This document shows, in pieces, positions 12,401-24,048 of a DNA stretch of 64,000 bases (position 1 is the first letter of the stretch; each line of letters opens with the position of its first letter). This stretch comes from Sphagnum magellanicum. Its lineage: Eukaryota > Streptophyta > Sphagnopsida > Sphagnales > Sphagnaceae. The stretch is taken from assembly GCA_021904315.1 (NCBI GenBank), contig CM038909.1, positions 23,953,032 through 24,017,031 on the forward strand, read 5' to 3'. The notes beneath the pieces are model-generated. The model was not told the origin of the DNA and ran no database searches. It saw nothing but the letters and a program-made list of their open reading frames with translations. The position numbers and the translations under genes are program-made.

Positions 12401-12543
12401 CACTATGAAAAAATCATGTTTGCTATAACATGTTTATTTAGTTGTAATTTAGTTGTATGAAACACTATTTAATTATAATCTAATTGCATTAGACATTTTT
12501 AATTGCGTTGGACAAGTTGCATGAACACATTTTTTTCATAGTG
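12401..12543. mobile_element. 143-bp CACTA-type MITE with ATT target duplication
   Basis: The element begins CACTATGAAAAAA and ends with the inverse TTTTTTCATAGTG. Both flanks are ATT (12398-12400 and 12544-12546), the 3-bp duplication expected for CACTA elements. The interior carries repeated AGTTGTA and AGTTGCATGAA motifs and has no coding capacity. It sits in AT-rich DNA near a larger CACTA terminus. Confidence 0.8.
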
Positions 12544-13256
12544 ATTGCTAAGTAAGCCACTTATTATGCCTACTTAAGTTCACTTAGTAAGCACCTAAAT
12601 TTATGTTGGCTATATGGGTAGAGAATATTCGATCAACATTTTAGCATTGATCACAACTCGTGTCATTTGTGAGAATTTATTTTTGAACACCAAGGATGAA
12701 GATAAACTCTTTGCTATCAAGCCACCTCACTTGTTGTGGCAAAAAAATAATGTGCATTTTATGTAAAATTAATCTATGTTTTACTTCATTTAAACCATTA
12801 CACAAAACATCATTTTTTATCATTGAAATTTTATTACAATTTTGTCCAAATGACAACATTAAAATTTCAACTTAAATTTTTTCCAATAATGTAAACAAAA
12901 TCTTTTTTTTCCTCTTGAAAATGTAAATTGATTTGAAAAAAAAAATATTTGAATTTCATTATTCAATAAAATTTCAATGATTATTCCGTGAAAAAAATCA
13001 ATTTAATCACATGATTTATAATTGGATAATATAATGATAAATTAATATCATATCTTAAATCTTCATTTGATTCTAAAAATTATATCATAAAATTTTTCTT
13101 TTGATATATCATAATTTTACCAATAGAATTGAATTAAAATGTGTGATATATAATTTTTATGCAATTGTAAACCACTTTATTATTGTTTATGCAATTACAA
13201 GTCATGTTTACCAAGTGCCACAATAGATAGTCATATCTAAAATTGCAAATGCATGA

Positions 13257-13284
13257 GTTGGAATGGACAAAAGTTGTTGTAGTG
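13257..13284. mobile_element. CACTA element right terminus
   Basis: Read on the minus strand from 13,284 the sequence is CACTACAACAACTTTTGTCC, close to the terminus at 37,768 (CACTACAACAAAATTATGTC). It marks the right end of an element lying to the left. A matching left end was not found, and the following triplet (CAC) has no partner, so the element appears truncated. Confidence 0.5.
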
Positions 13285-13559
13285 CACCTTCTAGGAATGT
13301 ATCCTTTCCCAAAAAGACGAAAGTTTTATTTTATTTTTTTTAACTTGGAACAAATGGACAAAATCCATTGGAAAACATGAACCAAAACAACAAGGAAACT
13401 AGGGGAACTCTCAATCTCAGTCACAAATAAACACCCAACTACCATTTAAACACATTCAAGTGGTTGGTAGCACCACCAAATTCTACAACAATCCCTTGCA
13501 CAAATAATGTGATGGGGACACCACACTTTGTCAAACTTATCTGAAAGATTGTGCTATTC

Positions 13560-14070
13560 CTTTAGGTGACTCTTCACCATCTGCATAGTGAATTACCACT
13601 CTAATTTGCCCTTCCCACATGATTCTTTCAAGCTTGGAGTTATTCCATTTAATGTCATTGAACACTAAATCATTCCTCCTTATCCAAATGCACCATAACA
13701 CAATGCCTTAGAAGTAGAGACCATAAATAACTAAAGCTCTTTGGGTTGATGGGCAGCCTTTGGTTGAACAGGCATTACTCTAAGCTAAGAGGTTTGCAGG
13801 TGGAGTCCATGTGAGACAATGTCTTTAGCCAATATACATGATTGTGAAAGCCATCTCCCACATCGCCTTTCTTGTCCTTGGACATAGCCAAAATCTATGC
13901 ACAAATGTCTCATGAGTCATTAGGACACAAAAAGCACAATCCACCACAACGTTTTGGTTGGTTTTTGCTTTCCACACATTAACTACAAAAGCTGGGTGCC
14001 ACAATACCCATTGAAAGAAATTAACATTTCACCTAGATGTCCATCCATCTCAATTGGACGTTTGGTGGGA
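13560..14070 (-). pseudogene. LINE-type retrotransposon 3' fragment with zf-RVT
   Basis: Minus-strand translation gives a zinc-binding region of the zf-RVT type that follows reverse transcriptase in plant LINEs. The key order is DCAFCVL, then HETFVHRFWLCP, then MWEM, that is Cx2C with His and Cys partners. It is preceded by FQWVLWHPAFV and followed, after a stop and about 150 bp, by WIRRNDLVFNDIKW, matching the W..RN..F stretch downstream of zf-RVT. Stops and frame changes break it. The reverse transcriptase itself is not recognisable. Flanking DNA to about 14,700 may belong to the same insertion. Confidence 0.62.
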
Positions 14071-16019
14071 ATTCCTGCTTCCAAATGTCAAGTACATCAC
14101 ATATAAGCTTACCCCCCTGCCTTTAGCATTTGTCTCCCTTGTTTTGCTATGTACTTTATCATCTCCTTTTTTGTGTTCCACTTTTAAATGCTAGGGTCAA
14201 ATTTCAAGCCATTAAAGAACTCCATATAATATTTTTATTTCCCCCCCCTCCCCCACTTGACCTTAATCTAGTGCACACCCTTGCTCTTTTCAAAATGCCA
14301 TAGAATTATGTCTAGTTACATACCCATGGGCTGTAATAGCCTTTAGTGCCTCCCAACCATGTAGGCTTGGATATCTTTAGGTAGAACCATTGTTTTCTAT
14401 TGTTCTATGTGTTCTAGTTTGGGCATGAAGCTACTCGTAGGGTAAAAAACAAGAGCTGGTTCCTCTTCTACTTTTTGATAAACACCTACCCAATTTCCAT
14501 TTTTTATCATTTGGTTTGGGTCAATAAACTAATCCTTTCAGATTGCTCTCAATTATCCATTTCCATATGCATTTATCGCTCTCAGCCAGTGCAAATTTGT
14601 TTTTATTGTTTCCCAAGGATATAAAGCTTTGTTTTTTGAATTCCAGATGTCCCTAATTGTTCATAGCCCAACCTTGTGTAATTCTTGGGCTTTCTATATA
14701 GATATATACACAAGGGTTTTTTTGTTTACTCCTTAGGAATGCAAGGGTTGGGATGTTATGTCTACTTAAGGAGTAGATGTGAATATGCCTAACTAATGGT
14801 TTTGTTTTTCAATTTCTTGATCAACCTGGAGTGATGAGCATCCTTAAGCAAATTTCGACTTAACTCCTAACACCATTTCAAAGAACTCTTAAAACTATAA
14901 CCAATAAAAATAAATGTGACTACACCATCTAAAAAAAACAATTTGTCACCTTTTAAGTGATTTTTTTAAAGGACTGTGTAACAAAATATTTTGTTTTCAG
15001 AAATCTATGTCACCTTTAAACAAGTTTTCACCCCAAAAAAAAACTGACTGGGCCTAAAATGTCTTTCGTTCCTAAAGCATGAATCACACTTGGTGGTAAA
15101 CATCCCTTAAGTTAGTGTTAAAAAATCTGATTTTTTTGATTGAATCACACCAAATATGCTAGCTAACATCAAAATCTGACGTGGTAGTCAGTGGTAGGCT
15201 AGGGGCAATAAAACTGAATTTTTTTTTAATTCCTAAATTTCAAGATAAAGTCAAAATGTTGGGTAGCACCCCAGAAATGGGTGTTTTAACTCAATGTTAT
15301 GTAAAACCATACATGATGCAAATGAAAAAAACCAAGTTTTAATGTTCCTTGCATGTTCCTCTTGGTTTCTTATTGTTCCCAATAAGTGAGCCAGTGTCAT
15401 CTCCCACCTCATCTCTTTCTTAGTTCCATGGCTAATCATCTCCATTGGAATGTTTCCACAACAAGCTCTACGTGCCATCTCTAGTGTTGCAACAAACCTC
15501 CATTGCCACAAACCATCACTATAGACATCTTTTCTAACCATCATTATTGTTGCAATTGACCATGGACTTCAACAATTCAATATCCAAGTATAATGAGGAA
15601 TTGGAGTGATAAGAGGAAAGTAAGTCTTAATCCTTAAATCCAAAGTAATGAAGTAATAGAACACATGAATGAGTAGTTCAATTGCAATGAAGCAGAGGGA
15701 GAGAATGCATCGTGTAGACTCTAAAGATGCAAAGAAACATGGAATGACAAATCGTGCTAAGGAAGAAAAAAAATTGATGCATTTCGCATGATGATGTGAT
15801 GATGCTTAACAAAAAAAAGCCACTAACTACCACCACAAAAGAAATTATTACATGTGTGAATCATAAGAATACATGTTGGTTAACTTTTTTAAAGAAAGTT
15901 AGAATGGCTGTCATGTGTGAATCCAACCACCTATGCTACTAAAAATGATGAGTTGTGAGGTGGTACAAAACATTTTAGAGATACCTAATTGTTGTGTTAG
16001 TGACCCTAAGACAAAAGGC
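14071..16019. other. Gene-free stretch
   Basis: No gene was recognised. A 97-codon minus-strand frame (15,251-15,544) has no family resemblance I can see. The part next to 14,071 may be the upstream portion of the LINE relic. Confidence 0.4.
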
Positions 16020-16260
16020 TAACACCAAGTGTGAAGGTTGCATAAGGAAAAGAAATACGAACCCTCCCCTCTTACATCTTGTGGTTTACATATGTTTACA
16101 ATGGGTGTACCATTTCCCTCATGCTTTACCAATGGTTACCTTACAGGCTGAGGACATTCCCAAAATGTGGGGCCAAATTCAGCTATTACCTCATCCTAGG
16201 CCCCTATTTTAGGAATCCCTCACCTTGGGGCTTACCATACATGTAAGGCATACCTATACG
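16020..16260 (-). repeat. Inverse copy of the dispersed repeat at 10.5-11.0 kb
   Basis: On the minus strand the order of blocks (CCCCAAGGTGAGGG, AAATAGGGGCCTAGGATGA, GGTAATAGCT, CCCACATTTTGGGAATG, GGTAAAGCATGAGG) follows that of the copy at 10,747-11,030. A shorter fold-back relative lies at about 17,410-17,520 (GTGTAAAGCCCCAAGGCGAG and its inverse). The family is unidentified. Confidence 0.65.
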
Positions 16261-19200
16261 GTAATACCTTGGCAGTTTTGACACATGTTTGTCAAATAAT
16301 TAATTAGTTTTGAAATTTCATTTCACATGTAATATTCTTGATGATTCAATATCTTCCCTCAAAAATAATTGTTATTTCAAAAGAAATTGAAACTTCCAAC
16401 TTTCTCAAAATAATATGATTATTGTGGACGCTGCCAAGGTGGTAGGGTAGAAATTTTTTTATCTCATTATATTTGATGCAAACAATAAATTGTATCAACA
16501 CATCCAAAATTTTGCTACCCCATCAAGTGTGAGACTGATATGACAAAATCAAAATTGATTTAAGCATTAGAATGCACTGACATACTTACATGTGGACCAA
16601 ACAATGCAACAACATCCTAGCAAATAATGGAACCTCTGGATTAGGAAGGACAATATTAGCCTTGAGGATTGCGAAGGTGCTCAGGGGAACGGGTTGAGGC
16701 CATGTAATAAGAGTCGGGCCAAGTCAGAATGGACACAACCCTACCCAATGCCTGGCTATAGTAGCTGTTTCATCTCTTCTTTTTTAAAACATAGGCTAAT
16801 GGGGGGAAGGCCTGCTGATTAGGGCTGCTGAATCCAGCACCCATGCTTGAGCATGAGAATTACTCGATCAAAAGGGACAGAGCGAACCAGCACCACCAGT
16901 GCACCATGAAGGATGGATGACAAGAGGTCAGGAAACAATTTTCTGTTGAGTTCCAGTTCACTAACTAACCATGGTGGTTAGCTTATATTGCTGTTTTACT
17001 ACGTGGTTAGTAGGTCAGGGAGTACAGAATGGGTTACCAAGGAGAAACCAGATATTAACTCAGTTGAGGTTCATCGACAATTAAATTGTAACTGGATGGT
17101 GCACTGGTTCAATCTGGCCAAATAAAGGGGAGGATAAGACCTAACAACTGTTAAAAGGTTGGATAGCCAAAAGAAAAATAATATGGCAATTGGAAGTGTT
17201 ATTATTGAATGGCTCTGATCTTTTTGAGCAGAGATGCTTTTGGGTTTCATAAAAGCATCATTCAAATTTCATAGTGTATATGGAGGGCACATTATGAAAC
17301 ATAAAATTTCCTCTGCCACACAAATGGGCATGGGCTAGCATTCTATCATCACAGCAAAGTTAACAAACAATGTAAAAGCCCCCCAGTCTGAAGTTGCATC
17401 AATTTGTACACAGTGTAAAGCCCCAAGGCGAGAGTATTACTGAAATTGGGCTTGTGCTAGGCTTTCACCTCGCACAAGTTACTTTGGTATCACCCTTGCC
17501 CTCAGGCTTTACCCTACACTTGTTTGCGTCAGATACCATCATGAAAGTAAAATGAAATGTGAACAAACAATAAGGTACAATAAGGTACTATATCACCACA
17601 TAGGCATTCAAAGGGGAGCACAGTAAAATTCAGATCCAAAAGTAGATAAGATACCCGAAAGCCTTTTTGTTCCAGTTGGACTTCATAACTTTCACTTTAC
17701 CCAGGCGAGATCAACTGCACAAAATTGGAATGATCTAGCACTTCTGGGTATGATGATTTTTCTATCAGAGATAGCATACTCAAGTATCAAAATGGCAAAT
17801 AGTGTGGGAATCCATCATAGGACAGCGTACAGTGTACAAACAGAAACTGGTAATGAAGAATGGAAAATCCAACAAAGAATGAAGAATCCACCTTTACTCC
17901 AATTGAACTGCACAGCTAAAATTTATTGAACCTTCTCAAGACCACTGCAGGCACACATCTCACACCTAGACATTCTTCATACAATACTTCAAAAACTGAG
18001 AAATTTGGCATAAAAAATAGGAGAACCACATCAGGCAGAGAATCCTCCATATATCAAGTAGTTGAATTCTTGCTACCATTTACAACTTGTATCCACACAC
18101 ACATCACATGCTAAATCCCAAATAAATTCACTGCCACGGACTATCCAGTTGACAAGCCTTCTCTGACGAAAATCATCAGAGATTAACAAAATAAAATACC
18201 CACCCAACAGTTGTCTGAACCCTATGTCTAAGTTGGCAGAGAGACAGAGGCAAAACCTTTTGTCATTGGAAAGTCACAAGCCAGTTTCCTAAGGACTTTT
18301 GCTTCATGGCCACAAAATCAAGATTCTACATCAGGCACCAAAATACTAAAATCTGCTTGTACAAGACCAAAGTTGCAAGTGTAAAAAACTGGCTCATGAA
18401 TCTGCAGTAAATCCCAGCAGTTGCAACAAAACTACCATTGATAATATCCTTATGGAGGTGGTGGTGAGCCACACCATGATCATTAGAGGCCATCCTGGTT
18501 TGACATGTAATAAAATAAACTGATGAAAATTGACTTGGCCGAAACTCAATTCCTAACCTATAAAGTCTCAATTGTTTTGCAAATATGGTATATGATACTA
18601 AAATTCCATTTTTACAACAACAGAAAGCATAATTCCCCTGGGAATTTTTGAGGAAGCAGATTTGTCTACAGAGAATCCATGGTTTAATCCACAAGAAAAA
18701 CTCTCAACCATACACAAGCAAAACTCACAGTGAACTGAAGAAACCCTCAAAGACAATGCCATGCAATCATGGTGCAAAAATCACTAGTTTTCACAAGAAT
18801 GCAAAACCACTTAGCATTGCAAAATCCTCATCCCAATACCATGAGTCCTCAGTCCTGGATACCTGCACAACAAGCAACATATGAACAATATTCATGCAGC
18901 AAGGTCTGCAGAGGTGGCTTCACCACAATGAAATTGAGCCCTCACTAAACCAAAACATGAGGTTCCAGAACACCCAAGTTTGTTTTTAAATCAGAAGAGA
19001 ATGCCACTGCCTTTGATGAACAGCTTCTGTGCTTCACTTCCTATGTTTCATGCAGTGTCTTGGGTTTACTCTCAACAATGAATTGGTCAAACCCCAACAA
19101 GGCTTCAGCTGAAGAAATTGCAAAGTACACCATCAGAAGCACCACAAGGTTTCACACAAAAGGCAATTACAATTCAAACATGAAGCACCTCAAGCTTTGA

Positions 19201-19349
19201 CCTAGCAGCACAAAGGCTATGACAATTCAACCATGAAGCATTGCAAGCTCAGGTTAATTCTGGACAAACTTAAGACACAAAGTTGAACAGAGAGGCAGAC
19301 AGAGTGAAAAAGAGTCCCAACACTAAAGGGTCCTCAACACAGGTGATAG
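16261..19349. other. Gene-free stretch
   Basis: No gene was recognised in about 3 kb apart from the fold-back repeat near 17,410-17,520. A 122-codon minus frame at 18,326-18,694 shows no domain and is likely chance. Confidence 0.4.
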
Positions 19350-19700
19350 GGTTTTAGGGTTTGAAGCTCTAAAACAAAACATGGATGTGGCAGTTGAGCT
19401 GAACCTGATGTGTAGGGTTTTAGGGTTTGAAGCTCTAAAACAAAGTATTGGATTGTGGCAGTTTTGCTGGACCTGACAATGTGTCAGAGTTTTAGGGTTT
19501 GAAGCTCTAAAACATAGTATTGGATTGTGGAAGTTTTGCTGAACCTGATGATGTGTAGGGTTTTAGGGTTTGAAGCTCTATAACAAAGTATTCAAGGATG
19601 TGGCACTTTTCCTGAACCTGATGTGTAGAGCTTTCGTGTTTGAAGCTCTGAAACAAACTTGTGTGGATGTGGGAGTTGTGCTGATGATATAGGACAGAGG
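19350..19700 (+). repeat. 70-bp tandem array with telomere-like motif
   Basis: About five units start at 19,351, 19,417, 19,489, 19,560 and 19,630. Each opens with GTTTTAGGGTTTGAAGCTCT or a close variant, then a GGATGTGGCAGTT-like and a GAACCTGATG-like block. Spacing is 66-72 bp. TTTAGGG is the common plant telomere unit, but the copies are dispersed in a longer unit, so this is a minisatellite and not a telomere tract. A further motif (GGGTTCAGGGTTTAGGGTTT) lies near 20,189. Confidence 0.85.
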
Positions 19701-19824
19701 ATAACTAGAGAAAGTCATAAAAGAATCGGAAGAAGTCTCAACATCAGAATACATAGGCAACCAATGTACAACAATAGAAAGAAGGAAGGAATAAGAGTGT
19801 GGTGCTTTGATATTACGCTGGTAC

Positions 19825-20164
19825 CCATTCTCTTGGCAGATGATGGCATAGCGAGCAAGGCCTTGTGCATTCAGTTGAATAGCAAGCTCTAAAGGCTCGG
19901 TAATCCCAGTCTTGAGCACAGCTCTCCATTTGGCAAAACTCGCACCAGCGTCATAATATTTCTGGCAGCGATCTGCGACATTGTCATGTCCTTGTTTTCT
20001 GGTCTCCTGTTTGTGCCATAGATCTCCACAGTGCCTTTGTCCACTTTGATGCCAGGGACCACTCCTTTCTCCTTCAACACCTTCACAACTGGCAAGTTCC
20101 CATATTCCAGACTCGTCTTCTAGTACAAGCTCCCTTCGAACAGTATCACGCCACTGAGATACGG
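19825..20164 (-). pseudogene. Class I fructose-bisphosphate aldolase fragment, broken
   Basis: Aldolase cleaves fructose-1,6-bisphosphate in glycolysis. The minus-strand translation shows [33 protein letters not shown], then [18 protein letters not shown] and [16 protein letters not shown], collinear with the middle third of plant aldolases. An in-frame TAG (20122-20120) replaces the usual Gln after LY. A one-base loss near 20,005-20,009, just after IYGTN, shifts the frame before QGHDN. The block ends ENG followed by GTACC, a possible splice donor, so it may be one exon of a decayed gene. Upstream and downstream exons, including the active-site Lys region, are not found nearby. Confidence 0.85.
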
Positions 20165-20799
20165 TGAGACCACGGATGCTGTGAATGGGTTCAGGGTTTA
20201 GGGTTTGAAAGTACTGACCCAACAAGCCCGAAAAAAAGTGGAAGACATGCATGAATGCGTAAATTATTCGTTCCGGGGATCTTACAAACGATCGAGGAGC
20301 AGCAAGAATCGATTCGAGATTCCAAGAGAGATGCGCGTCGTCGAATATTCGCCGTCGTCTTCTTGAGCTTGCAAGAAACACGTCAAGCTTCTCTCTCCTC
20401 ATGCACGCATTTGCAGAGCTTGAGCTTGAGCGATAACTTTTTATTACGCACTTAAAATTACTTGGAAGTCACCTCATCACTCGGGTGCAATTTTGCTGAC
20501 ATGTATCAAAGCAAATAATTGTAATTATTATTTAGTTTTGAGGATTTAACGTTGTGTGTGTATGTTTAAAAATAAATATTATTTTCAATATATTAATATA
20601 CATGTCTTAAATTTTAGAAATTAATTCAATGAATATAAATATCAAGAGTAATTTTTTAAGTGTTTAATTTGATTTTTAAAATAATAAAATTATTCAAAAC
20701 ATGATTTGAATTTTTTTGTAATTTCAAAAGTAATTTTGATAATAAACAATCAAAAGAAAAGGTCTAAGCTGTGGCTATTAACAGCATGGTTGAACCCAC
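20165..20799. other. Flank of the aldolase relic
   Basis: A minus-strand frame continues upstream of the aldolase block to 20,402 without a stop. It begins [18 protein letters not shown] and shows no aldolase similarity, so it may be unrelated leader sequence. Beyond 20,450 the DNA is AT-rich with no gene. Confidence 0.4.
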
Positions 20800-21080
20800 C
20801 TCCATTTAGTTACTCTTGGTGAAAGGTGAGAGTTTCTGGGGGAAAAAACAGATCTATTTTGTTCACAAACATAAAATTACTTGCAAAGTTACCTAATTAG
20901 GTACCTCCATTCAGTTACTCTTGGTGAAAGGTGAGAGTTTCTGGGGGAAAGAACAAATCTTTCTGTCATCTACGGATGACTTTTTACCACCCACATGAAA
21001 AACTACCTGCAAGTTAATGACCTAAATTTAGTTCTTTTGGTGAAAGGTTAGAGTTTGGAAGGAAAACAATCCTTAATTTG
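20800..21080 (+). repeat. Three-copy tandem repeat of about 105-120 bp
   Basis: Units start near 20,800, 20,904 and 21,023. All share TTGGTGAAAGGTGAGAGTTT or a one-base variant. The first two are closest (CTCCATTTAGTTACTC and CTCCATTCAGTTACTC). The third is more diverged. Confidence 0.75.
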
Positions 21081-21889
21081 ACATTATTAGGGGATGATTC
21101 TTTTGTTCATTCATTTGCAGGTTTTATAAATGATTTAATTAATTTGCAAGTTTCTACTATTATTAATTTGCAGATTTTAAGAAATATTCATTTCAATTTT
21201 AGTTTTCTTCACAGATGATGAGATTTGTTTTGGAAGTTCATCAATCATGCTTGTAATATTGGGCTGTTAATACCATAGTGGCGTAGCAAGTTGAACCATT
21301 TGATGCCGACTATTTAATAAAGCTTCTCTTAAGATTTTGACATAACTATTAAGATTTCGGTGTACTTTTTACTTCTGAAGCACACCTTAATAACTCCTCA
21401 AAATAATTATTTGCTGCTGAGCCTGCTAGATTACTACAAGTAGGCTACTCAGCCTGATTTCAGAAATTGCAAGCCTATTCTTTGAAGACTCCATTATTGC
21501 AATTCTCAAGCCCATGTTTATCATATTTTCTTAACTGTTTTTTATGGGCTTATGGTCGGATTGGACTACTGTTGTTCAGATGTTTGAACTTTTTCATCAG
21601 CATCATTTCTAGTCTATTTTGAAAAGTCTCAGTCTGTAAAAACCTGGGGGATTTTTTTGATATCTAATCTTCAATACCTTGCAGTTCTGGACTGGGTACT
21701 TTGTCAATTTTTTGATATGGAAAATTTGTTGAATTTTTCCATAAAACAGGAAATTTAGTCAAATTCACACTGGAAAAGAAAATTCCAAGACTTTCTTAAA
21801 TAATTATTTTAAATCACTGGCTGTGGACGGTTTTTTACTACATTGTTGGACCAGTATATTGTCCTGCAACTAGTATAACCACTGCTATC
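21081..21889. other. Gene-free stretch
   Basis: No gene was recognised. It is AT-rich, with only short reading frames. Confidence 0.4.
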
Positions 21890-22160
21890 AAGGACGCTAC
21901 CAGGCTGGTATTGCCTCATGTAATACCAGCCTTATATCAGTACCAGTTTGGTAGGAACTTATGATAAAATGAGTTATATACCTGCCTTATATCAATTCCA
22001 ATACCAGTTTTATACCTGCCTCATACCAGGAAAAAATCAGTCTTCCACCAAATGCCAGGCTGATATGTAAGTTTCCAAAAAGGACCCAAATACCGGAACC
22101 AGGTAGGTATGAAAGCAATAAGAGATACCCAATACCAGGACTAAGCTGGTATGTTGAAAA
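21890..22160. repeat. Cluster of ATACCAG/CTGGTAT motifs with a hairpin
   Basis: About a dozen TACCAG or CTGGTA motifs occur in both orientations in 270 bp. A perfect 10-bp stem (GGCTGGTATT and AATACCAGCC, 9-base loop) lies near 21,912-21,940. This resembles a transposon end or a decayed fold-back element. No terminal repeats or target duplication were identified. Confidence 0.5.
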
Positions 22161-23259
22161 GTTGATACAAAGGCAACACTGGATTTCTAATTCTCATTTG
22201 TAATCGCATTTGATAGAAATTGAGTATTTTACATTACTCCTTCCTCTCTTCCTCCACTGCCAATCTTGCTTCAACCATTAGCCTAGCTGAAAAGTGTGTT
22301 GAACACAGCTACAAATAGAAGGTTGAGGTGGCAATGAGGTGACAAGCAAGAGTTGAAAACGGTTAGTATTTTTCTTTTGTTTGTTGGGAGCTTTGTGGAG
22401 GGTTTCAAGAGTTTTCAAGTGATGCTTATTGAAGGATTTTTGTTCTCCAGATGTTCCCAATCATATTCTAAACATTGCAATTCAAAGGAATATGTTCTCA
22501 TTGACATTCCTTAAAATTGTTCCCGCCCCAAGTGTTCCCATTATTCATCCCCTGTTTTGGGTCCCATGTTCCTTTATGTTGTTTCCTAAATCTCATTTGT
22601 TCCTTAATTGAGTTTTCCCAATAGCAGCATTACTTATCCCATTGCTTTTTTCAAACTTTCTCTTTTAACCTTAGTGGGTTGGGCAATTGGAAAGGTTGCA
22701 ATACATTTAAGGCTCATAGTCTCTTCAGCTTGAAACAATTTTTGCCCTAGATCTAACCAGAAGGCTCTCAAATCACTCTCTCTCTCTTTAAAACTACAAA
22801 CAATGATTGATACCCGCAAATCATATTCATAATATTCCTTTCTTTAGGATTCACATAGGACCACATATATCTCTGCAGCTGATGGGAGGGGTTTAGATGA
22901 TTGCCATATTTCTCTCTCAAACTAATTGGAATATAAGCAAGCCCATCTCCCATCCTAAGAGCATCCCCACCAGCAGCAATGGCATGAACACCTTATGTGA
23001 AATGAAGTATAGCCTTTAGAGAGCATGAAATTGAGTTAAGTTGACCTGCATAAATGCAGATAGAGTGATCTGTAAAAGGGCCATTACAAGAAAATAACTG
23101 ATGTTGATTTGGCCAACCTTAATCATTGGCCCAGGTGATAAGTTTGTGACATGAAGTAGTTTCTCAGTTTATACTGCCCAGTTTACATGTATATGGGTGG
23201 GATGTGGTAAATACTGGTAGAGGCCCAAATAGGGGCTGTAGGTGGACTTGCTGTTTAAG
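22161..23259. other. Gene-free stretch
   Basis: No gene was recognised. Near 22,440-22,620 the sequence is rich in TTCCCA and TTCCTT words, like the stretch at 25.97-26.26 kb. Confidence 0.4.
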
Positions 23260-23820
23260 TAAGGTGGCCGATCTCCAGGTCAGGCGGTCCATCTTGCAAA
23301 CCAACGGTGGATTTTCCAGACATTCATAGATGAGGAATTATGTGAGCATTGAAAATTTTAGAGCTGAAGCCAAAGCCAAAAGATATTCAATACAAACGAA
23401 GCATTGAACCATAAGTAGCAAATGCTTGGCAACCGGCCAAGCCAAAAGACCATTCAGACCATAATTCATTTGACCCACTACTTCCAGTACCCAGCATAAT
23501 AATCCTGCTCATAAAGTGCTTGCTGATGCCATTTTATGCATGGCGCAAATCCCACATGATTATCAAAACTGCGAAGTGCACAAATGCATAGATGAAACAA
23601 GAGTTTATCAGTTTTCATTGATTCCATCCATCGATTTGATAAAACAGCTTTGTCAACTTGCATCTCAAGACACAATCAGCCCACCCAAAAAGTCATGTAT
23701 GTAAGCCACATCACTGACCAGGGAGGGCAACTGCATCCATAGCATCAACATAATCTGTAGATTTGGCCACCAAATACTTTTCCTTTAACTCCATTCTGTT
23801 ATCTCACATTGTGTAGTTCA
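23260..23820 (-). repeat. Dispersed repeat related to the palindrome arms
   Basis: This stretch is collinear with 48,330-48,930 and its mirror. Shared blocks include CTCCAGGTCAGGCGGTCCAT and CTCCAAGTCAGGTAGTCCAT, AAATGCTT, GCCACATCACT, GGGAGGGCA and GCATCAACA. On the minus strand both loci encode a short coding-like segment (DYVDAMDAVALPG here, QFVDGVDARDASALPTG in the arm). This suggests both derive from an expressed gene or a transposon coding region that I cannot name. The copy here has a single unit, while the arm copy has a 146-bp tandem expansion. Confidence 0.65.
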
Positions 23821-24048
23821 AACTAGTGTTGGGCAAATATTTGATTTTTTTACTAACTGCTGCTTCCAGTTTTGTAAAAAAGATCAAAATCAAAGAACTG
23901 CTGGGTAGGCAACACAACAATGAGAAAAACAAGAGATGAGTTCAACCCCAACGTTATGCTATACGAGATCCAGGTGCATGATTGTCCACTTGGGGGAGTC
24001 AGTTGAACCATCCTTCACCCCATCTATGCATGCCACACCACATGACAG

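Noticed and set aside
11947-13284. CACTACAAAG at 11,947 as the left end of the CACTA remnant ending at 13,284
   Set aside because: Only eight bases agree with the right terminus, and the flanking triplets (CTC and CAC) do not match.
19578-20402. The whole 274-codon minus frame as an aldolase gene
   Set aside because: Only the middle is aldolase, and the true aldolase reading changes frame within it. The tail runs into the 70-bp tandem array.
23823-23845. TAGTGTTGGGCAAATATTTG as another hAT-like end
   Set aside because: It resembles the CAGTGTTGGGC terminus, but no partner end or target duplication was found.
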